Positions 8,597-20,695 of a stretch of 64,000 bases of DNA are shown here, one piece after another. The DNA comes from Allochromatium warmingii (GTDB taxonomy: Bacteria > Pseudomonadota > Gammaproteobacteria > Chromatiales > Chromatiaceae). Made by a program: the position numbers and the translations under genes. How positions within the stretch are numbered: position 1 is the first letter of the stretch; every line of letters starts with the position of its first letter. The stretch covers positions 1-64,000 of the forward strand of contig NZ_FNOW01000010.1 of the NCBI RefSeq assembly GCF_900107145.1, read 5' to 3'. The notes below the pieces were generated by a model, which worked only from the letters and a program-made list of their open reading frames with translations, ran no database searches and was not told the DNA's origin.

Positions 8597-9421
8597 TCAC
8601 CCCACCCGCGCCAAAACCACCGCTGGTTCGGCGGCCACCGTTGCCGGAGACAAGGATTCGGGATAAGCATCCGTCCAGCGCACCAACTCTAATCGTCCGT
8701 CGTGATGCTCAACCAGCGCGGTGCAACTTTCGACCCAATCACCGCAATTACAGTAGGTGACATCGCTCAGTTGGCGCATTTCGGCATGATGAATATGACC
8801 GCAAATCATGCCATCAAGCTGGCGCTGCCGCGCTTCACTCGCCACTGCGTGTTCATAATTGCCGATATAGCTCACCGCATCTTTGACGCGCTGTTTGAGA
8901 TAGCCCGCCAATGACCAATATTTCAGGCCAAATAACGCCCGAATCCGACTAATCAGCCCATTGAGCGCCAATAATTGATCGTAAGCGTGCGAACCGAGCC
9001 GCGCTAACCACAGACTGTGCTGCACCACACCATCGAATTTATCGCCGTGTAGCACCAAAAACCGCCGTCCATCCGCCGTTGTGTGGATGACTTCATCACA
9101 CACCCGCACATCGCCGAATTGCACATCGAGATGCTCGCGGAACAGCGCATCATGATTGCCCGGAATATAGATCACCTCAGTGCCAGTCCGCGCCTTTTCC
9201 AGCAGCGCCCGCACCACCTGATTATGTGCGTCCGGCCAATAGAGACCGCCCTTCATCGCCCACAGATCGACGATATCACCGACCAGATAGAGCTGTTTAC
9301 ACTGGGTTGCGTGCAGAAAATCCAGCAGAAACCGCGCCTGACAGCCGCGAAACCCCAGATGCACGTCCGAGATGAAAATGCTGCGATATTTCAGTGGATG
9401 CAGGCGCGTGATGTCAGACAT
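8597..9421 (-). CDS. LpxH-like metallophosphoesterase (UDP-diacylglucosamine hydrolase type)
   Basis: A calcineurin-like phosphoesterase with every metal-site motif: SDVHLG, GDIVDLW, GNHD, LHGDKFD and GHIHHAE. The sequence resembles the second LpxH-like family (UDP-2,3-diacylglucosamine diphosphatase relatives) used in lipid A synthesis, rather than the shorter E. coli LpxH; this is recognised from motif spacing. The product has 274 residues from the ATG at 9421 (MSDITRLH); an upstream in-frame ATG at 9448 would add nine residues. The gene converges on the sensor kinase at its 3' end, and its 5' end faces argG. Substrate is uncertain, since related enzymes act on other phosphate esters. Confidence 0.75.
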   Translation of the reverse strand: MSDITRLHPLKYRSIFISDVHLGFRGCQARFLLDFLHATQCKQLYLVGDIVDLWAMKGGLYWPDAHNQVVRALLEKARTGTEVIYIPGNHDALFREHLDVQFGDVRVCDEVIHTTADGRRFLVLHGDKFDGVVQHSLWLARLGSHAYDQLLALNGLISRIRALFGLKYWSLAGYLKQRVKDAVSYIGNYEHAVASEARQRQLDGMICGHIHHAEMRQLSDVTYCNCGDWVESCTALVEHHDGRLELVRWTDAYPESLSPATVAAEPAVVLARVG

Positions 9422-9531
9422 AGCGTGTCCAGCCTCAGATGAAACCATTGGCCGCTATGCTCGCCAACATTCGTGACTAGCCGATTGAGGCTTAGTGAAG
9501 ATGCGGTTAAATCCACGCCTCCCGATCTATA

Positions 9532-9537
9532 TATACT
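9532..9537 (+). promoter_or_regulatory. Probable -10 box for argG
   Basis: TATACT within a TATATATACT run about 50 bp before the argG start is the best -10-like hexamer in this gap. The -35 region is poor (TTAAAT with about 19 bp spacing), so the assignment is tentative. No Arg-box pair was recognised. Confidence 0.3.
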
Positions 9538-9586
9538 AGCGACTTTGCCCGCAAGGGCGTTTGTTGACGCAATTTGGAGTATGACG

Positions 9587-12063
<2,477 letters not shown>

Positions 12064-12078
12064 GTAGGTTCGGCAGAA

Positions 12079-12960
12079 TCACGATGCTTTAGACGGCGGC
12101 TCAATATCAGAGCGATAATCAAACAAATCCGCCAAGCCTTCTAATTCTTCTTGAGCGTGTTTATCTTTAATCTCTTCAGGACTTAGCGCACGCGCAGCAG
12201 GCGGATTTGGTTTAATCGGCGCAGGTGTTGATGTTTGTGTTGGTACTGATTTAACCTCCTGCTGTTCTTCCTGTGCTAAGGCTTCAAGCATCGCATCAAT
12301 ATCACTACGCTCAGAATTTTCAGCTTCAAAAGACTCTAAATCAGCATCAGCGGGTATTGCTTGTTCAGCACCTGCTGCAACCGGATTCGATGTGTCTTGT
12401 ATAGCAGGAGCAGGCGGTGTAGATAAAACAGGTGCTGCCGGTGCGTGTTCTTGTTCGCCGTGCTTAAACGCCGCTGTATATTCATCCATTAACCGTTCGA
12501 GTGTTTCTTTAGTGCTGGCTAATTCCAGTGCCAGCCGATCTTTTTCATGCTCTAAACCGGATACTTCATCGGCGCTCATCATGCCGTAGGGCGTCATTTC
12601 CGACCAAGGTTTAATCACCTTTGCCAATTCAATCGGCAGTTGCTTCAGCTTAGAGCTATCGCGCTTGAGATATAAATTCAGCATGACATTATAAAATGCC
12701 CGCTCACGTCCGATATATTCATCGACTTTCGCTGTGAGTTCATCGCCTTCGATATGATAAGTATGCTCAAAAAGCTGAGTCAGTGCATCACGATGCGAAA
12801 TTTCATCGGCATCTAATTGACGAATCACCGCTTTAGCTTTCGTCGTCTCATCAAACTCTTGATTGCGTTGGCGCTTGAGCATCCAGAATAAAATGCCCCA
12901 CGCTAAGATCGCAAACTCGCCGACTAAAATCAGCGCCGCAATATACAATGAGCTACTCAC
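12079..12960 (-). CDS. Single-pass membrane protein of vWA operon, unknown function
   Basis: I recognise no named family. The 293-residue product has one N-terminal transmembrane helix (SSLYIAALILVGEFAILAWGILFWML, about residues 2-27), then a cytoplasmic helical region of about 110 residues, a predicted coiled coil (EVSGLEHEKDRLALELASTKETLERLMDEY), and a long Ala/Pro/Glu-rich disordered tail ending in an acidic segment. It starts within the stop of the vWA gene (4-bp overlap), so the two are translationally coupled and the products probably act together at the membrane. Convergent with tgt. Confidence 0.7.
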   Translation of the reverse strand: MSSSLYIAALILVGEFAILAWGILFWMLKRQRNQEFDETTKAKAVIRQLDADEISHRDALTQLFEHTYHIEGDELTAKVDEYIGRERAFYNVMLNLYLKRDSSKLKQLPIELAKVIKPWSEMTPYGMMSADEVSGLEHEKDRLALELASTKETLERLMDEYTAAFKHGEQEHAPAAPVLSTPPAPAIQDTSNPVAAGAEQAIPADADLESFEAENSERSDIDAMLEALAQEEQQEVKSVPTQTSTPAPIKPNPPAARALSPEEIKDKHAQEELEGLADLFDYRSDIEPPSKAS

Positions 12961-14795
12961 GAGCGCGATGTCCTCTTGCCGGAGCCAGCCGAATTAGCAG
13001 CAGTTTTAGCGATCACATCCTGAGCAGCAGGCCGCGCACGCTGCACCATCAGCCACCAGGTTAAACCCAGCGCCACCCCTAATAGCGCATTCCCCCCGAG
13101 TAAATACAGTGCGAGCCAGCCCCATGATAGCGGCGCTTCTGGCGTTGCTGATGGCTCAGGTGGTGCATCAAATTCAAAATTCACATTGCAGGGTTCGGGT
13201 TGAATTTCGAGCATGTCACCACTAAGTCGATTCGCAATAAAATGACTGGTAACGGTATAATCACCCGGACGCTGAATTGGAATTTTAATTAACAGCGGAA
13301 AGCGTTTACCTTTCGGCAATTCGACTACTTCACTCCAACCATTCGGGCCGCGAGCGAGTAAATAGCCCGATACGCTGAGCGTATCCAGGACATCTTGATC
13401 GGCAGCGAGTCGCAACAAAATCGCGGCAAAGGGCACAATATCACTTGGTAATTGCTGCTCATAGGTAATCGTCAGCGGTTTATCTTTTATTTTAAGCCGT
13501 TGAGTTAATTGACGCTGAAAAGTCCCGCCATCGATCACTAAATCCAGACGATAGACGCCCGGAATAAGCGTTTGTGTTTGCAAGGTAGCCGCAAAACGAT
13601 TAGTTGCTGGATTAAATGACATCGCGAGCTGAGTGGGAGCTAAACGCGGTGCAGGCGGTTGTTCACCTTCTTCAACCTGCACTGGCGCAGCGGCATTAGC
13701 TGGTAATTCAAACTCAGGCGTAAGCGTACAGGTGGCATTGAGTAATTGTAATAAATCTGTGCGTGTAATTGGCTGCCCATGTTCAGTCAACCAACTTTCG
13801 AGCGCGACGGTTTCGCCGGGCATTACGGCATTGGGTACGGGCGCGGCTTCAATATTAAGCGCGGTGACAATGACGACGCGATTATCTGGATCTTCAACAC
13901 CAAGAATCCGCCATTGCCCAGGCTTCGGATTGGCTAATGTTACTAAATCATAGCTGAGTTCAGCGCGCCATTTGACATCTGGTAGCGGCTGATCGGCGCG
14001 AATCCGCTCGCCGGTCGGTGTAATGAGTTCAGTTTTACCGCCTTGAGCGCGAAAGGCAAGCAACGTAAATTCGCGAACTTGTTCATCAATAGTAAATTGA
14101 TTGCCAGCAATCGGCACAGTCGTCGGCGGGGCGCTTTCTTCGAGCATTCGCAAAAACAGGCGCTGTAATGAATCCGCATCCTGCGCAATTTCTAACCAGC
14201 CATCAGTTTCTTTCGCTAATTGCCGCATCAATGGCTCGTCGATTTGATTCGATAAGCCAATTGTATGTACCTTGACGCCCTGCGTTTTAAGTGCTGTGAT
14301 TTGTTCAGATAAAATCCGTTCGCGTGAGGCGGCGCTTTCAGTAGCATCCTTTGAAATATCAACCAAACCATCGGTCAAAATAATTAAATGCCGTTCACCA
14401 GCGGCGGGCGCTTGCGTCCAATCAGCCGTTGCAGCACGAATGGCACCTTCAATATCGGTAAAGCGTCCGCGTGAATGAATCCGTGCTAACCGGTCGCGCA
14501 ACCGCTTTTTCCAATCCGCGTCAACTATTGCTGGTGTCGCTAAAATTTCTTGTTGTTCAGCAAAGAGCCAAACGCCCGCACTGGTGCCGAGTGGAATTAA
14601 TTCATTAACAATTTGTAATGCTGGTGCGCGTAAATTCTGCGGATCATTTTGGCGCATACTGCCGGAGACATCGATCAATAAGCGCACATCTGCTGGCGCA
14701 GCAAATGCAGTGAACGGCATGATTAACGCACCGGATAGCAGTAACCATTGCCAGAGACAGAAGGCGCGTATTAGGGCAACCACAGCTCGAAACAA
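12957..14795 (-). CDS. von Willebrand factor A domain membrane protein
   Basis: A 612-residue protein with an N-terminal signal or anchor (WLLLSGALIMPFTAFAA, about residues 18-34), a vWA domain with a complete MIDAS motif (LLIDVSGSMRQNDP, then a later conserved Thr/Asp segment HLIILTDG), a long beta-rich extracytoplasmic region with Ig-like character (about 220-540), and a C-terminal transmembrane helix (LGWGWLALYLLGG-type segment near 560-585) followed by a basic tail. It overlaps the kinase-like gene upstream by 25 bp and the membrane protein gene downstream by 4 bp. A role as a periplasmic sensor or scaffold of the adjacent two-component proteins is an inference. Confidence 0.82.
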   Translation of the reverse strand: MFRAVVALIRAFCLWQWLLLSGALIMPFTAFAAPADVRLLIDVSGSMRQNDPQNLRAPALQIVNELIPLGTSAGVWLFAEQQEILATPAIVDADWKKRLRDRLARIHSRGRFTDIEGAIRAATADWTQAPAAGERHLIILTDGLVDISKDATESAASRERILSEQITALKTQGVKVHTIGLSNQIDEPLMRQLAKETDGWLEIAQDADSLQRLFLRMLEESAPPTTVPIAGNQFTIDEQVREFTLLAFRAQGGKTELITPTGERIRADQPLPDVKWRAELSYDLVTLANPKPGQWRILGVEDPDNRVVIVTALNIEAAPVPNAVMPGETVALESWLTEHGQPITRTDLLQLLNATCTLTPEFELPANAAAPVQVEEGEQPPAPRLAPTQLAMSFNPATNRFAATLQTQTLIPGVYRLDLVIDGGTFQRQLTQRLKIKDKPLTITYEQQLPSDIVPFAAILLRLAADQDVLDTLSVSGYLLARGPNGWSEVVELPKGKRFPLLIKIPIQRPGDYTVTSHFIANRLSGDMLEIQPEPCNVNFEFDAPPEPSATPEAPLSWGWLALYLLGGNALLGVALGLTWWLMVQRARPAAQDVIAKTAANSAGSGKRTSRS

Positions 14796-15454
14796 CCTCC
14801 GCTGAGTTGATGCGCGTTGTGCAGTTGAATGCGACCGCTGTGTTCACCGTGACGATGTAATTGCGCAATACGGGCGGCAAAATACAATCCTAATTGGGTA
14901 TGCGTGGCGTCGCTCTTTTCGCGTAGGGCGCTAGGTCGATAATCGCGGAGTGTCGTTAAATAGTCAGGAAACCCAGGGCCGTCATCCTCAACGCGCAACA
15001 CTAAATACTCAGCTTGACATTCAGCATTGAGCTGAATTTGACGACGTGCATAACGGCGGGCATTGCCGATGGTGCTATCTAAGACACTGCGGATCAATTC
15101 AGTATCGAAATAGCCTTCGAGGTCAGGATCACAGACGGCGAGCACTTCAAGATTTAGCGAACGACACACTGAAAGATTTTCGGCAATGAGTTCATTAAAA
15201 AACTCACTGACGTTATTGTCACTGATGCGCACTGATAACTGTTGCTGCCCTAATTTATAGAGTGTCAGCAATTGAATCAGACTGCCATTAGCACGACGCA
15301 CTTCATGCTGTAAAACATTGGCTTGACTGGGATTAGCGATGCGATTGTCGGGATTGGCAATCAAATCATCGAGATTGGTTAAAATCAGTCCGAGCGAATT
15401 TTTTATATCATGGACTGATGAGGCGAGAATGTCGGAAAAATCAAGGCTATCCAT
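14771..15454 (-). CDS. Histidine kinase-like protein (short, soluble)
   Basis: A 227-residue protein with a degenerate HisKA-like N-terminus carrying SSVHDIKNSLGLIL, a plausible H box, and an HATPase_c domain ending in VEDDGPGFP (G1-like) and TQLGLYFAARIAQLH (G2-like). It has no membrane segment or sensor domain, so it would depend on a partner for input. The gene overlaps the REC/TPR gene by 8 bp at its start and the vWA gene by 25 bp at its end, giving a tightly coupled set. Whether it phosphorylates the upstream receiver or is a phosphatase-type HATPase is undetermined. Confidence 0.78.
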   Translation of the reverse strand: MDSLDFSDILASSVHDIKNSLGLILTNLDDLIANPDNRIANPSQANVLQHEVRRANGSLIQLLTLYKLGQQQLSVRISDNNVSEFFNELIAENLSVCRSLNLEVLAVCDPDLEGYFDTELIRSVLDSTIGNARRYARRQIQLNAECQAEYLVLRVEDDGPGFPDYLTTLRDYRPSALREKSDATHTQLGLYFAARIAQLHRHGEHSGRIQLHNAHQLSGGCFELWLP

Positions 15455-17078
15455 CGCTTTTTAGCCCTGTCAAAAGTTTACGTAATCGTTTATTTAAATC
15501 GGCTAGTCGCCAATCATCTGGCGCTAATCGTTGAATGCGCTCAACATAATGATGCACGGTTTGCACGTCCTCTCGATTGATGCCGCGATGTTCCATATAC
15601 ATAAGCATCGCCATCGCTGCATTGAGATTGATGGTTTTGTTGCCCGGCATCTGTTCCGCCGCTTGACTCAAGAGCTTGATTGCGGCGTCAAACTGTCCTT
15701 GTTTAATCAAATGCACGCCTTCATTATTAGTTTTAATTAAGGCTTGCTGAATGGTGCGAATTTCGGTTTCGGCATCATATTTGAGATCCGATTCCTGACA
15801 CAGGGTTATAATTTGCGCCAAGATTGCTTCATCGTCGTGATTGTTGGCAATCGCTTGCTGCAAAATCGGTGCAGCTTTATCACCCTGCCCGAGTTCAACA
15901 TAGGTTTTTGCTAATTCGAGCGCGTAATCCGAGGCGTGCGCGGTTTCATTTAATCCAGCAAGCGCCTGTTCAGCAAGCGCGAGTGCGGCGGCGGCGCCTT
16001 CGTGATCGCCCTGATTGGCTTTAACCAGCGCATTAGCACTGGCGGCATAAAAGGTTGCTTCGGGTTGATCGGGGAAGGATTTGCGAATATCGCGAGTGAC
16101 TTTTAAGGCTTCATCATGTTTGCCATTGACCGATTTGCTTTTGGCAAGTCCGGCAAAGATAGCGGGATGATTGAGCACCGAATGCTTGGCTAAGCCGACC
16201 GCTTGCGTATAGGCATGTTCGGCGACATCGCTATGACCATTGTTTAATGCTAAATCGGCGAGGGTGTGTTGACGCGGTATATTGCGTGGTGAAATCCGAA
16301 TTGCTTCGCGCAAGGTGTTTTCGGCGGCGTCAAATTGACGTTGCGCAGTTTGACTTTTAGCGAGCCAATCATAGGCGCTGATAAACGTTGGGTCTTGAGC
16401 GATGAGCTGTTTAAAAATGGTTTCGGCTTGATCGAATTGTTTGCGCAAAAATGCGATCTTGCCTAAGCTAAAAACAGCCCAGGGCATTTCGCGCACAGCC
16501 AGCACCTGTTTTAAGGTGGCTTCGGCTTCATCGAGCAGATTGGTGTCGATGCAGATTTCGCTTTTGATTTTGAGCAATTCGCCCAGATTGCGCGGTTTAT
16601 TGGCAATCAGGGCATTGATTTCACGCAATGCGCCGGGCTTATCTTTAGCAACTAAGGCTTTATTGACGGCTGCTAAATCCGCTTTACGTTCAAAGAGTTT
16701 CAGCAGTCGGGCTTCGAGCAATTCTTTGGTAAAGGGTTTAGATACATAGCTATCGGGTGCATATTCAACTGCGCCCATCACCATACCGCGTGCGTTTTCG
16801 GCGGTAATCATGACAAAGATGACATCAACACCGATCAAGTGTCGCAATCGTGCTTCTTCAAGCACTTGTTGACCATCTTTTCCAGGGCCAAGATTGTAAT
16901 CACAGAGAATGACATCAAAGCGTTTTTGCTTCATTTTTTGAATGGCATCGAGGCCATCGCGTGCTTGCTCGACTTGGGTACTGCCGAGTGCAACCAGCAT
17001 CGCTTTGATCGCCGAGCGCATTTCGCCCATATCATCGACGACCAAAAAGCTTTTTGGGGCAAATAGTGGGTTGGTCAT
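15447..17078 (-). CDS. Response regulator receiver fused to TPR repeats
   Basis: A 543-residue cytoplasmic protein. Residues about 10-135 form a CheY-like receiver: FLVVDDMGEMR with the acidic pair, the phospho-acceptor Asp in VILCDYNLGPGKDG, a Thr-containing VMITAEN segment and the Lys in YVSKPFT. The rest (about 160-520) is helical TPR-type repeats (for example AVFSLGKIAFLRKQFDQAE and AYDWLAKSQTAQRQFDAAE). There is no DNA-binding output, so it probably acts through protein contacts. The start lies 9 bp after purD on the same strand, so it may share the purine transcript, and its stop overlaps the kinase-like gene. Confidence 0.87.
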   Translation of the reverse strand: MTNPLFAPKSFLVVDDMGEMRSAIKAMLVALGSTQVEQARDGLDAIQKMKQKRFDVILCDYNLGPGKDGQQVLEEARLRHLIGVDVIFVMITAENARGMVMGAVEYAPDSYVSKPFTKELLEARLLKLFERKADLAAVNKALVAKDKPGALREINALIANKPRNLGELLKIKSEICIDTNLLDEAEATLKQVLAVREMPWAVFSLGKIAFLRKQFDQAETIFKQLIAQDPTFISAYDWLAKSQTAQRQFDAAENTLREAIRISPRNIPRQHTLADLALNNGHSDVAEHAYTQAVGLAKHSVLNHPAIFAGLAKSKSVNGKHDEALKVTRDIRKSFPDQPEATFYAASANALVKANQGDHEGAAAALALAEQALAGLNETAHASDYALELAKTYVELGQGDKAAPILQQAIANNHDDEAILAQIITLCQESDLKYDAETEIRTIQQALIKTNNEGVHLIKQGQFDAAIKLLSQAAEQMPGNKTINLNAAMAMLMYMEHRGINREDVQTVHHYVERIQRLAPDDWRLADLNKRLRKLLTGLKSDG

Positions 17079-17087
17079 AAATAAAGA

Positions 17088-18392
17088 CTACTCGCGCTCA
17101 AGCGGGCCAGATGATTCGCGGGCAATGGCGCGATGTCCAATATCACGGCGATAAAACACGCCTGGCCAGTGAATCGTATCGGCAGTTTGATAGGCTAAAC
17201 GCTGGGCATCGGCGACGCGCTCGCCGAGGGCGGTGACGCAGAGCACGCGCCCGCCCTGAGTCAGGGTGGTGTCGCCGACACGCTGCGTTCCAGCTTGAAA
17301 GACTTTAACGGCAGGTGGCGTGGGATTTTCCAGTCCACTGATGACAGCACCAGTTGCATAGTCATCGGGATAGCCGCCAGCGGCCAGAACGACGCCGAGT
17401 GCCGGACGTGGATCCCAGTCGGCCTGTGTCTGGTCGAGCTGTCCGGCGAGCGCGGCGAGGCAGAGTTCGACCAGATCCGATTGCAGGCGCATCAGCAGCG
17501 GTTGAGTTTCGGGATCGCCGAGGCGACAGTTGAACTCTAAGACGTTGGGTGTGCCGTCGGCGGCGATCATTAATCCGGCATAGAGAAAGCCGAGATAGGG
17601 CACACCTTCAGCGGCGAGTCCGGCGACGGTCGGTTCCATCACTTCGCGCATGATGCGGTCGTGAATCTCGGGGGTGACGATGGGCGCGGGGGAATAGGCA
17701 CCCATGCCGCCAGTATTCGGCCCCTGATCGCCGTCATCACGCGCTTTATGATCCTGCGAGGAGGCCAGTGGCAGGATGTGCCGACCGGCGACCATCGCAA
17801 TAAAACTGGCTTCTTCGCCGCTGAGAAATTCCTCGATCACCACCCGTGCGCCCGCTTGACCGAAGCGCCCGCCGTCGAGCATCTCGCGCACGGCGGTTTC
17901 CGCTGTGGCGAGATCGGCAGCAAGCACGACGCCTTTACCAGCGGCGAGGCCATCGGCTTTGACCACAACCGGCGCACCAAGCTGCTGTAAATAGGCCAGC
18001 GCCGGTGCCAGTTCCGTGAACACGCCATACGCTGCGGTCGGGATGCCGTGCCGCTGGAGAAAATCTTTGGCAAAGGCTTTCGAGCCTTCCAACTGTGCGG
18101 CCGCTTGACAGGGGCCAAAGCACAGGATGCCAGCGTCTGCAAGCGCATCAGCCAAGCCCAACACCAGCGGCGCTTCGGGGCCGATGATGGTCAGGCCAAT
18201 CGCTTCACGCTGCGCGAATGCGACCAATCCGGCGATGTCCGTGACCGCAAGCGGGATATTCTCTACACCCGATTCAGTGGCGGTGCCGCCATTGCCCGGA
18301 GCAACGAAAACGCGCTCGGCGTGCGGCGATTGGGCGACTTTCCACGCCAAGGCGTGCTCACGGCCGCCACTGCCTACAATCAATATCTTCAT
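17088..18392 (-). CDS. purD: Phosphoribosylamine-glycine ligase
   Basis: Second step of purine synthesis, joining glycine to phosphoribosylamine with ATP. An ATP-grasp enzyme of 434 residues, the normal size. Conserved features: N-terminal [18 protein letters not shown], the APGNGGT turn, [13 protein letters not shown], the [24 protein letters not shown] signature, and the GDPETQ metal-binding segment. The start is at the ATG at 18392. It lies 13 bp after the Uma2 gene, and purH is two genes upstream, so the order is purH - Uma2 - purD on one transcript. Nine bp follow before the REC/TPR gene. Confidence 0.96.
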   Translation of the reverse strand: MKILIVGSGGREHALAWKVAQSPHAERVFVAPGNGGTATESGVENIPLAVTDIAGLVAFAQREAIGLTIIGPEAPLVLGLADALADAGILCFGPCQAAAQLEGSKAFAKDFLQRHGIPTAAYGVFTELAPALAYLQQLGAPVVVKADGLAAGKGVVLAADLATAETAVREMLDGGRFGQAGARVVIEEFLSGEEASFIAMVAGRHILPLASSQDHKARDDGDQGPNTGGMGAYSPAPIVTPEIHDRIMREVMEPTVAGLAAEGVPYLGFLYAGLMIAADGTPNVLEFNCRLGDPETQPLLMRLQSDLVELCLAALAGQLDQTQADWDPRPALGVVLAAGGYPDDYATGAVISGLENPTPPAVKVFQAGTQRVGDTTLTQGGRVLCVTALGERVADAQRLAYQTADTIHWPGVFYRRDIGHRAIARESSGPLERE

Positions 18393-18405
18393 AATAAAAA
18401 AGCTT

Positions 18406-18996
18406 TTAATGCTCAGAAGTTAGGTTGAACGCGACATCGCGATACAGCTCGGCTAACGCAAGTTCGATGTCCCAATGATTTAGGGTGATGACGCTATGCC
18501 ATCCCGTTGATTCCGTGAGCGTCCAGAGCGGTGCGTGACCCTGACGGCTAAACAGTTCGGCGTGCGGGCGCGTTTGATCGAGCAACAGATAATCGGTCAG
18601 TTCGGGAATGGTGCGATAGTGCTCAAACTTCAGACCGCGATCATAAGATTCGGTAGACGCCGACAGCACTTCAACGATGAGCTGCGGCGCTTCGACATAG
18701 CGCGGCGTGCGGCGTCCGGCTTCGCACAGCACCATCAGGTCGGGATAGCAGAATTTATCCAGCGCCGCGAGATGTAGCTTCATATCGGAGCCATAGACGC
18801 GGCATGGGCGTCCGCGCAGCGCCAGACTCAGCGTGCCGAGCGTATTGGCCGCAATCAATGCGTGACTCTCACTGCCGCCGGCCATCGCAAACACGTCGCC
18901 GGCGAGATATTCGTAACGCCAGTCGTCGGCTTGCTCTAATTGAAAATAGGCCGCGTGGGTGAGCGGCGCATTCCGATCTGGAGCGGCGGCAGACAT
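18406..18996 (-). CDS. Uma2-family (DUF820) PD-(D/E)XK nuclease-like protein
   Basis: A 196-residue protein of the Uma2/DUF820 family, PD-(D/E)XK-fold putative nucleases abundant in cyanobacteria and some purple bacteria, of unknown role. Typical features: YEYLAGDVFAMAGGSESHALIAANTLG, YGSDMKLH, the acidic-site segment CYPDLMVLCE and APQLIVEVLSASTESYDRGLKFEHYR. The start is set at the ATG at 18996; extension to 19083 would run into the purH coding end. It is inserted between purH and purD in the same orientation (22 bp after purH, 13 bp before purD), so it looks like an accessory gene that entered a purine operon without breaking it. Confidence 0.85.
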   Translation of the reverse strand: MSAAAPDRNAPLTHAAYFQLEQADDWRYEYLAGDVFAMAGGSESHALIAANTLGTLSLALRGRPCRVYGSDMKLHLAALDKFCYPDLMVLCEAGRRTPRYVEAPQLIVEVLSASTESYDRGLKFEHYRTIPELTDYLLLDQTRPHAELFSRQGHAPLWTLTESTGWHSVITLNHWDIELALAELYRDVAFNLTSEH

Positions 18997-19018
18997 GATG
19001 CGGTTCTCCAAACGCGCC

Positions 19019-20596
19019 TTAGTGCCGGAAATGGCGCATTCCGGTAAAGACCATCGCCAAGCCGTGCTCATTGGCAGCAGCAATCACCTCTTCATCACGC
19101 ATCGACCCACCCGGCTGAATCACCGCCGTGATCCCCGCAGCGGCGGCTTGGTCGATACCATCGCGGAACGGGAAAAAGGCATCGGAGGCCATCACCGATC
19201 CGGCGACGGTTAAACCGGCGTGTTCGGCTTTGATCGCGGCGATACGCGCTGAGTTGACGCGGCTCATCTGTCCGGCACCGACGCCGATGGTCATGCACTC
19301 GCGGCCATACACAATGGCATTGGATTTCACGAACTTCGCCACGCACCACATAAACAGCAGGTCGGTCAATTCGGCATCAGTTGGCTGGCGCGTGGTGACG
19401 GTGCGCAGCGTATCGGTCAGGCGCAAATCGGCCTCTTGCACCAATAAACCGCCGTGAACGCGCTTGAAGTCCAGTCGGGCACTTGGTTCGCTGTTCCAGT
19501 CACCGCATTCGAGTAATCGCACATTTGGCTTGGCGGCGACCACAGCGCGGGCATTAGCGGCGACACGCGGCGCAATAATCACCTCGACAAACTGCCGCTC
19601 GACAATCGCACGGGCGGTGTCGGCATCGAGTTCACGGTTAAACGCGATGATGCCGCCGAAAGCGGATTCAGGATCGGTCTGATAGGCGCGATTATAGGCA
19701 TCGAGCAGGGTTGACCCGAACGCGACACCGCAGGGATTGGCGTGTTTGACGATGACACAGGCTGGCGCTTGGTCAAACTGTTTCACGCATTCGAGCGCAG
19801 CATCAGTGTCGGCGATGTTGTTATAAGACAGGGCTTTACCCTGAAGCTGAGTCGCGGTCGAGATACCGGCTTCTGTGACCTGATGCTCGACATAAAACGC
19901 CGCCTGTTGATGCGGATTTTCGCCATAGCGCATCGACTGCTGGCGCTTAAATTGCAGCGTCAGCGTGCGCGGGAAGTTGGTTTCAGCTCCGGCTTCGGCT
20001 TCGGTTTCAGCCTCAGCGCGGCTGGAAAGATAATTAGCAATCGCGCCATCATAACGGGCGGTGTGCTCAAACACCTTCGCCGCCAGATCAAAGCGCGTCG
20101 CGGCACTCACGCCGCCGCTGGCTTGGAGTTCCTCGGCGACGCGCTCGTAATCGGCAGCATCGACGATGACGGTGACGCTGGCGTGATTCTTCGCTGCTGC
20201 ACGGAGCAAGGTCGGGCCGCCGATGTCGATGTTTTCAATCGCTGTGCCCAGATCGCAATTCGGATCAGCGACCGTCTGCTCGAACGGATACAGATTGACT
20301 ACGACCAGATCAATCGGCGCAATGCCATGCTCGGCCATGATCGCGTCATCCAGACCGCGCCGACCGAGAATGCCGCCGTGAATGCGCGGATGCAGGGTTT
20401 TTACGCGCCCGTCCATCATCTCTGGAAAGCCGGTGTGATCGGAGACCTCGATCACGGTCAAGCCGTTGTCGGCAAGCAGGCGGGCGGTGCCGCCGGTTGA
20501 GAGAATCTCAACGCCCTGCGCTGCGAGCACGCGCACGAAGTCGAGTAGGCCGGTTTTGTCAGAGACGCTAATCAGAGCACGTTGAATAGGTTGCAT
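19019..20596 (-). CDS. purH: Bifunctional AICAR transformylase / IMP cyclohydrolase
   Basis: Last two steps of IMP synthesis. The N-terminal MGS-like cyclohydrolase domain ([32 protein letters not shown], then [20 protein letters not shown]) is followed by the transformylase domain with [37 protein letters not shown] and the C-terminal AGQMSRVNS and [10 protein letters not shown] motifs. The product has 525 residues from the ATG at 20596. An upstream ATG at 20644 would add 16 residues outside the family pattern. It heads the minus-strand run that continues through purD. Confidence 0.96.
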   Translation of the reverse strand: MQPIQRALISVSDKTGLLDFVRVLAAQGVEILSTGGTARLLADNGLTVIEVSDHTGFPEMMDGRVKTLHPRIHGGILGRRGLDDAIMAEHGIAPIDLVVVNLYPFEQTVADPNCDLGTAIENIDIGGPTLLRAAAKNHASVTVIVDAADYERVAEELQASGGVSAATRFDLAAKVFEHTARYDGAIANYLSSRAEAETEAEAGAETNFPRTLTLQFKRQQSMRYGENPHQQAAFYVEHQVTEAGISTATQLQGKALSYNNIADTDAALECVKQFDQAPACVIVKHANPCGVAFGSTLLDAYNRAYQTDPESAFGGIIAFNRELDADTARAIVERQFVEVIIAPRVAANARAVVAAKPNVRLLECGDWNSEPSARLDFKRVHGGLLVQEADLRLTDTLRTVTTRQPTDAELTDLLFMWCVAKFVKSNAIVYGRECMTIGVGAGQMSRVNSARIAAIKAEHAGLTVAGSVMASDAFFPFRDGIDQAAAAGITAVIQPGGSMRDEEVIAAANEHGLAMVFTGMRHFRH

Positions 20597-20695
20597 CGGG
20601 TCGTCCAGGGTTCTCGTAAGCAGATGGATGTGCGAATGCTGCAAATATACTGAAACTGTGGTCGATGGTGGCGGGATTCGTTGCGCAGATACCCA

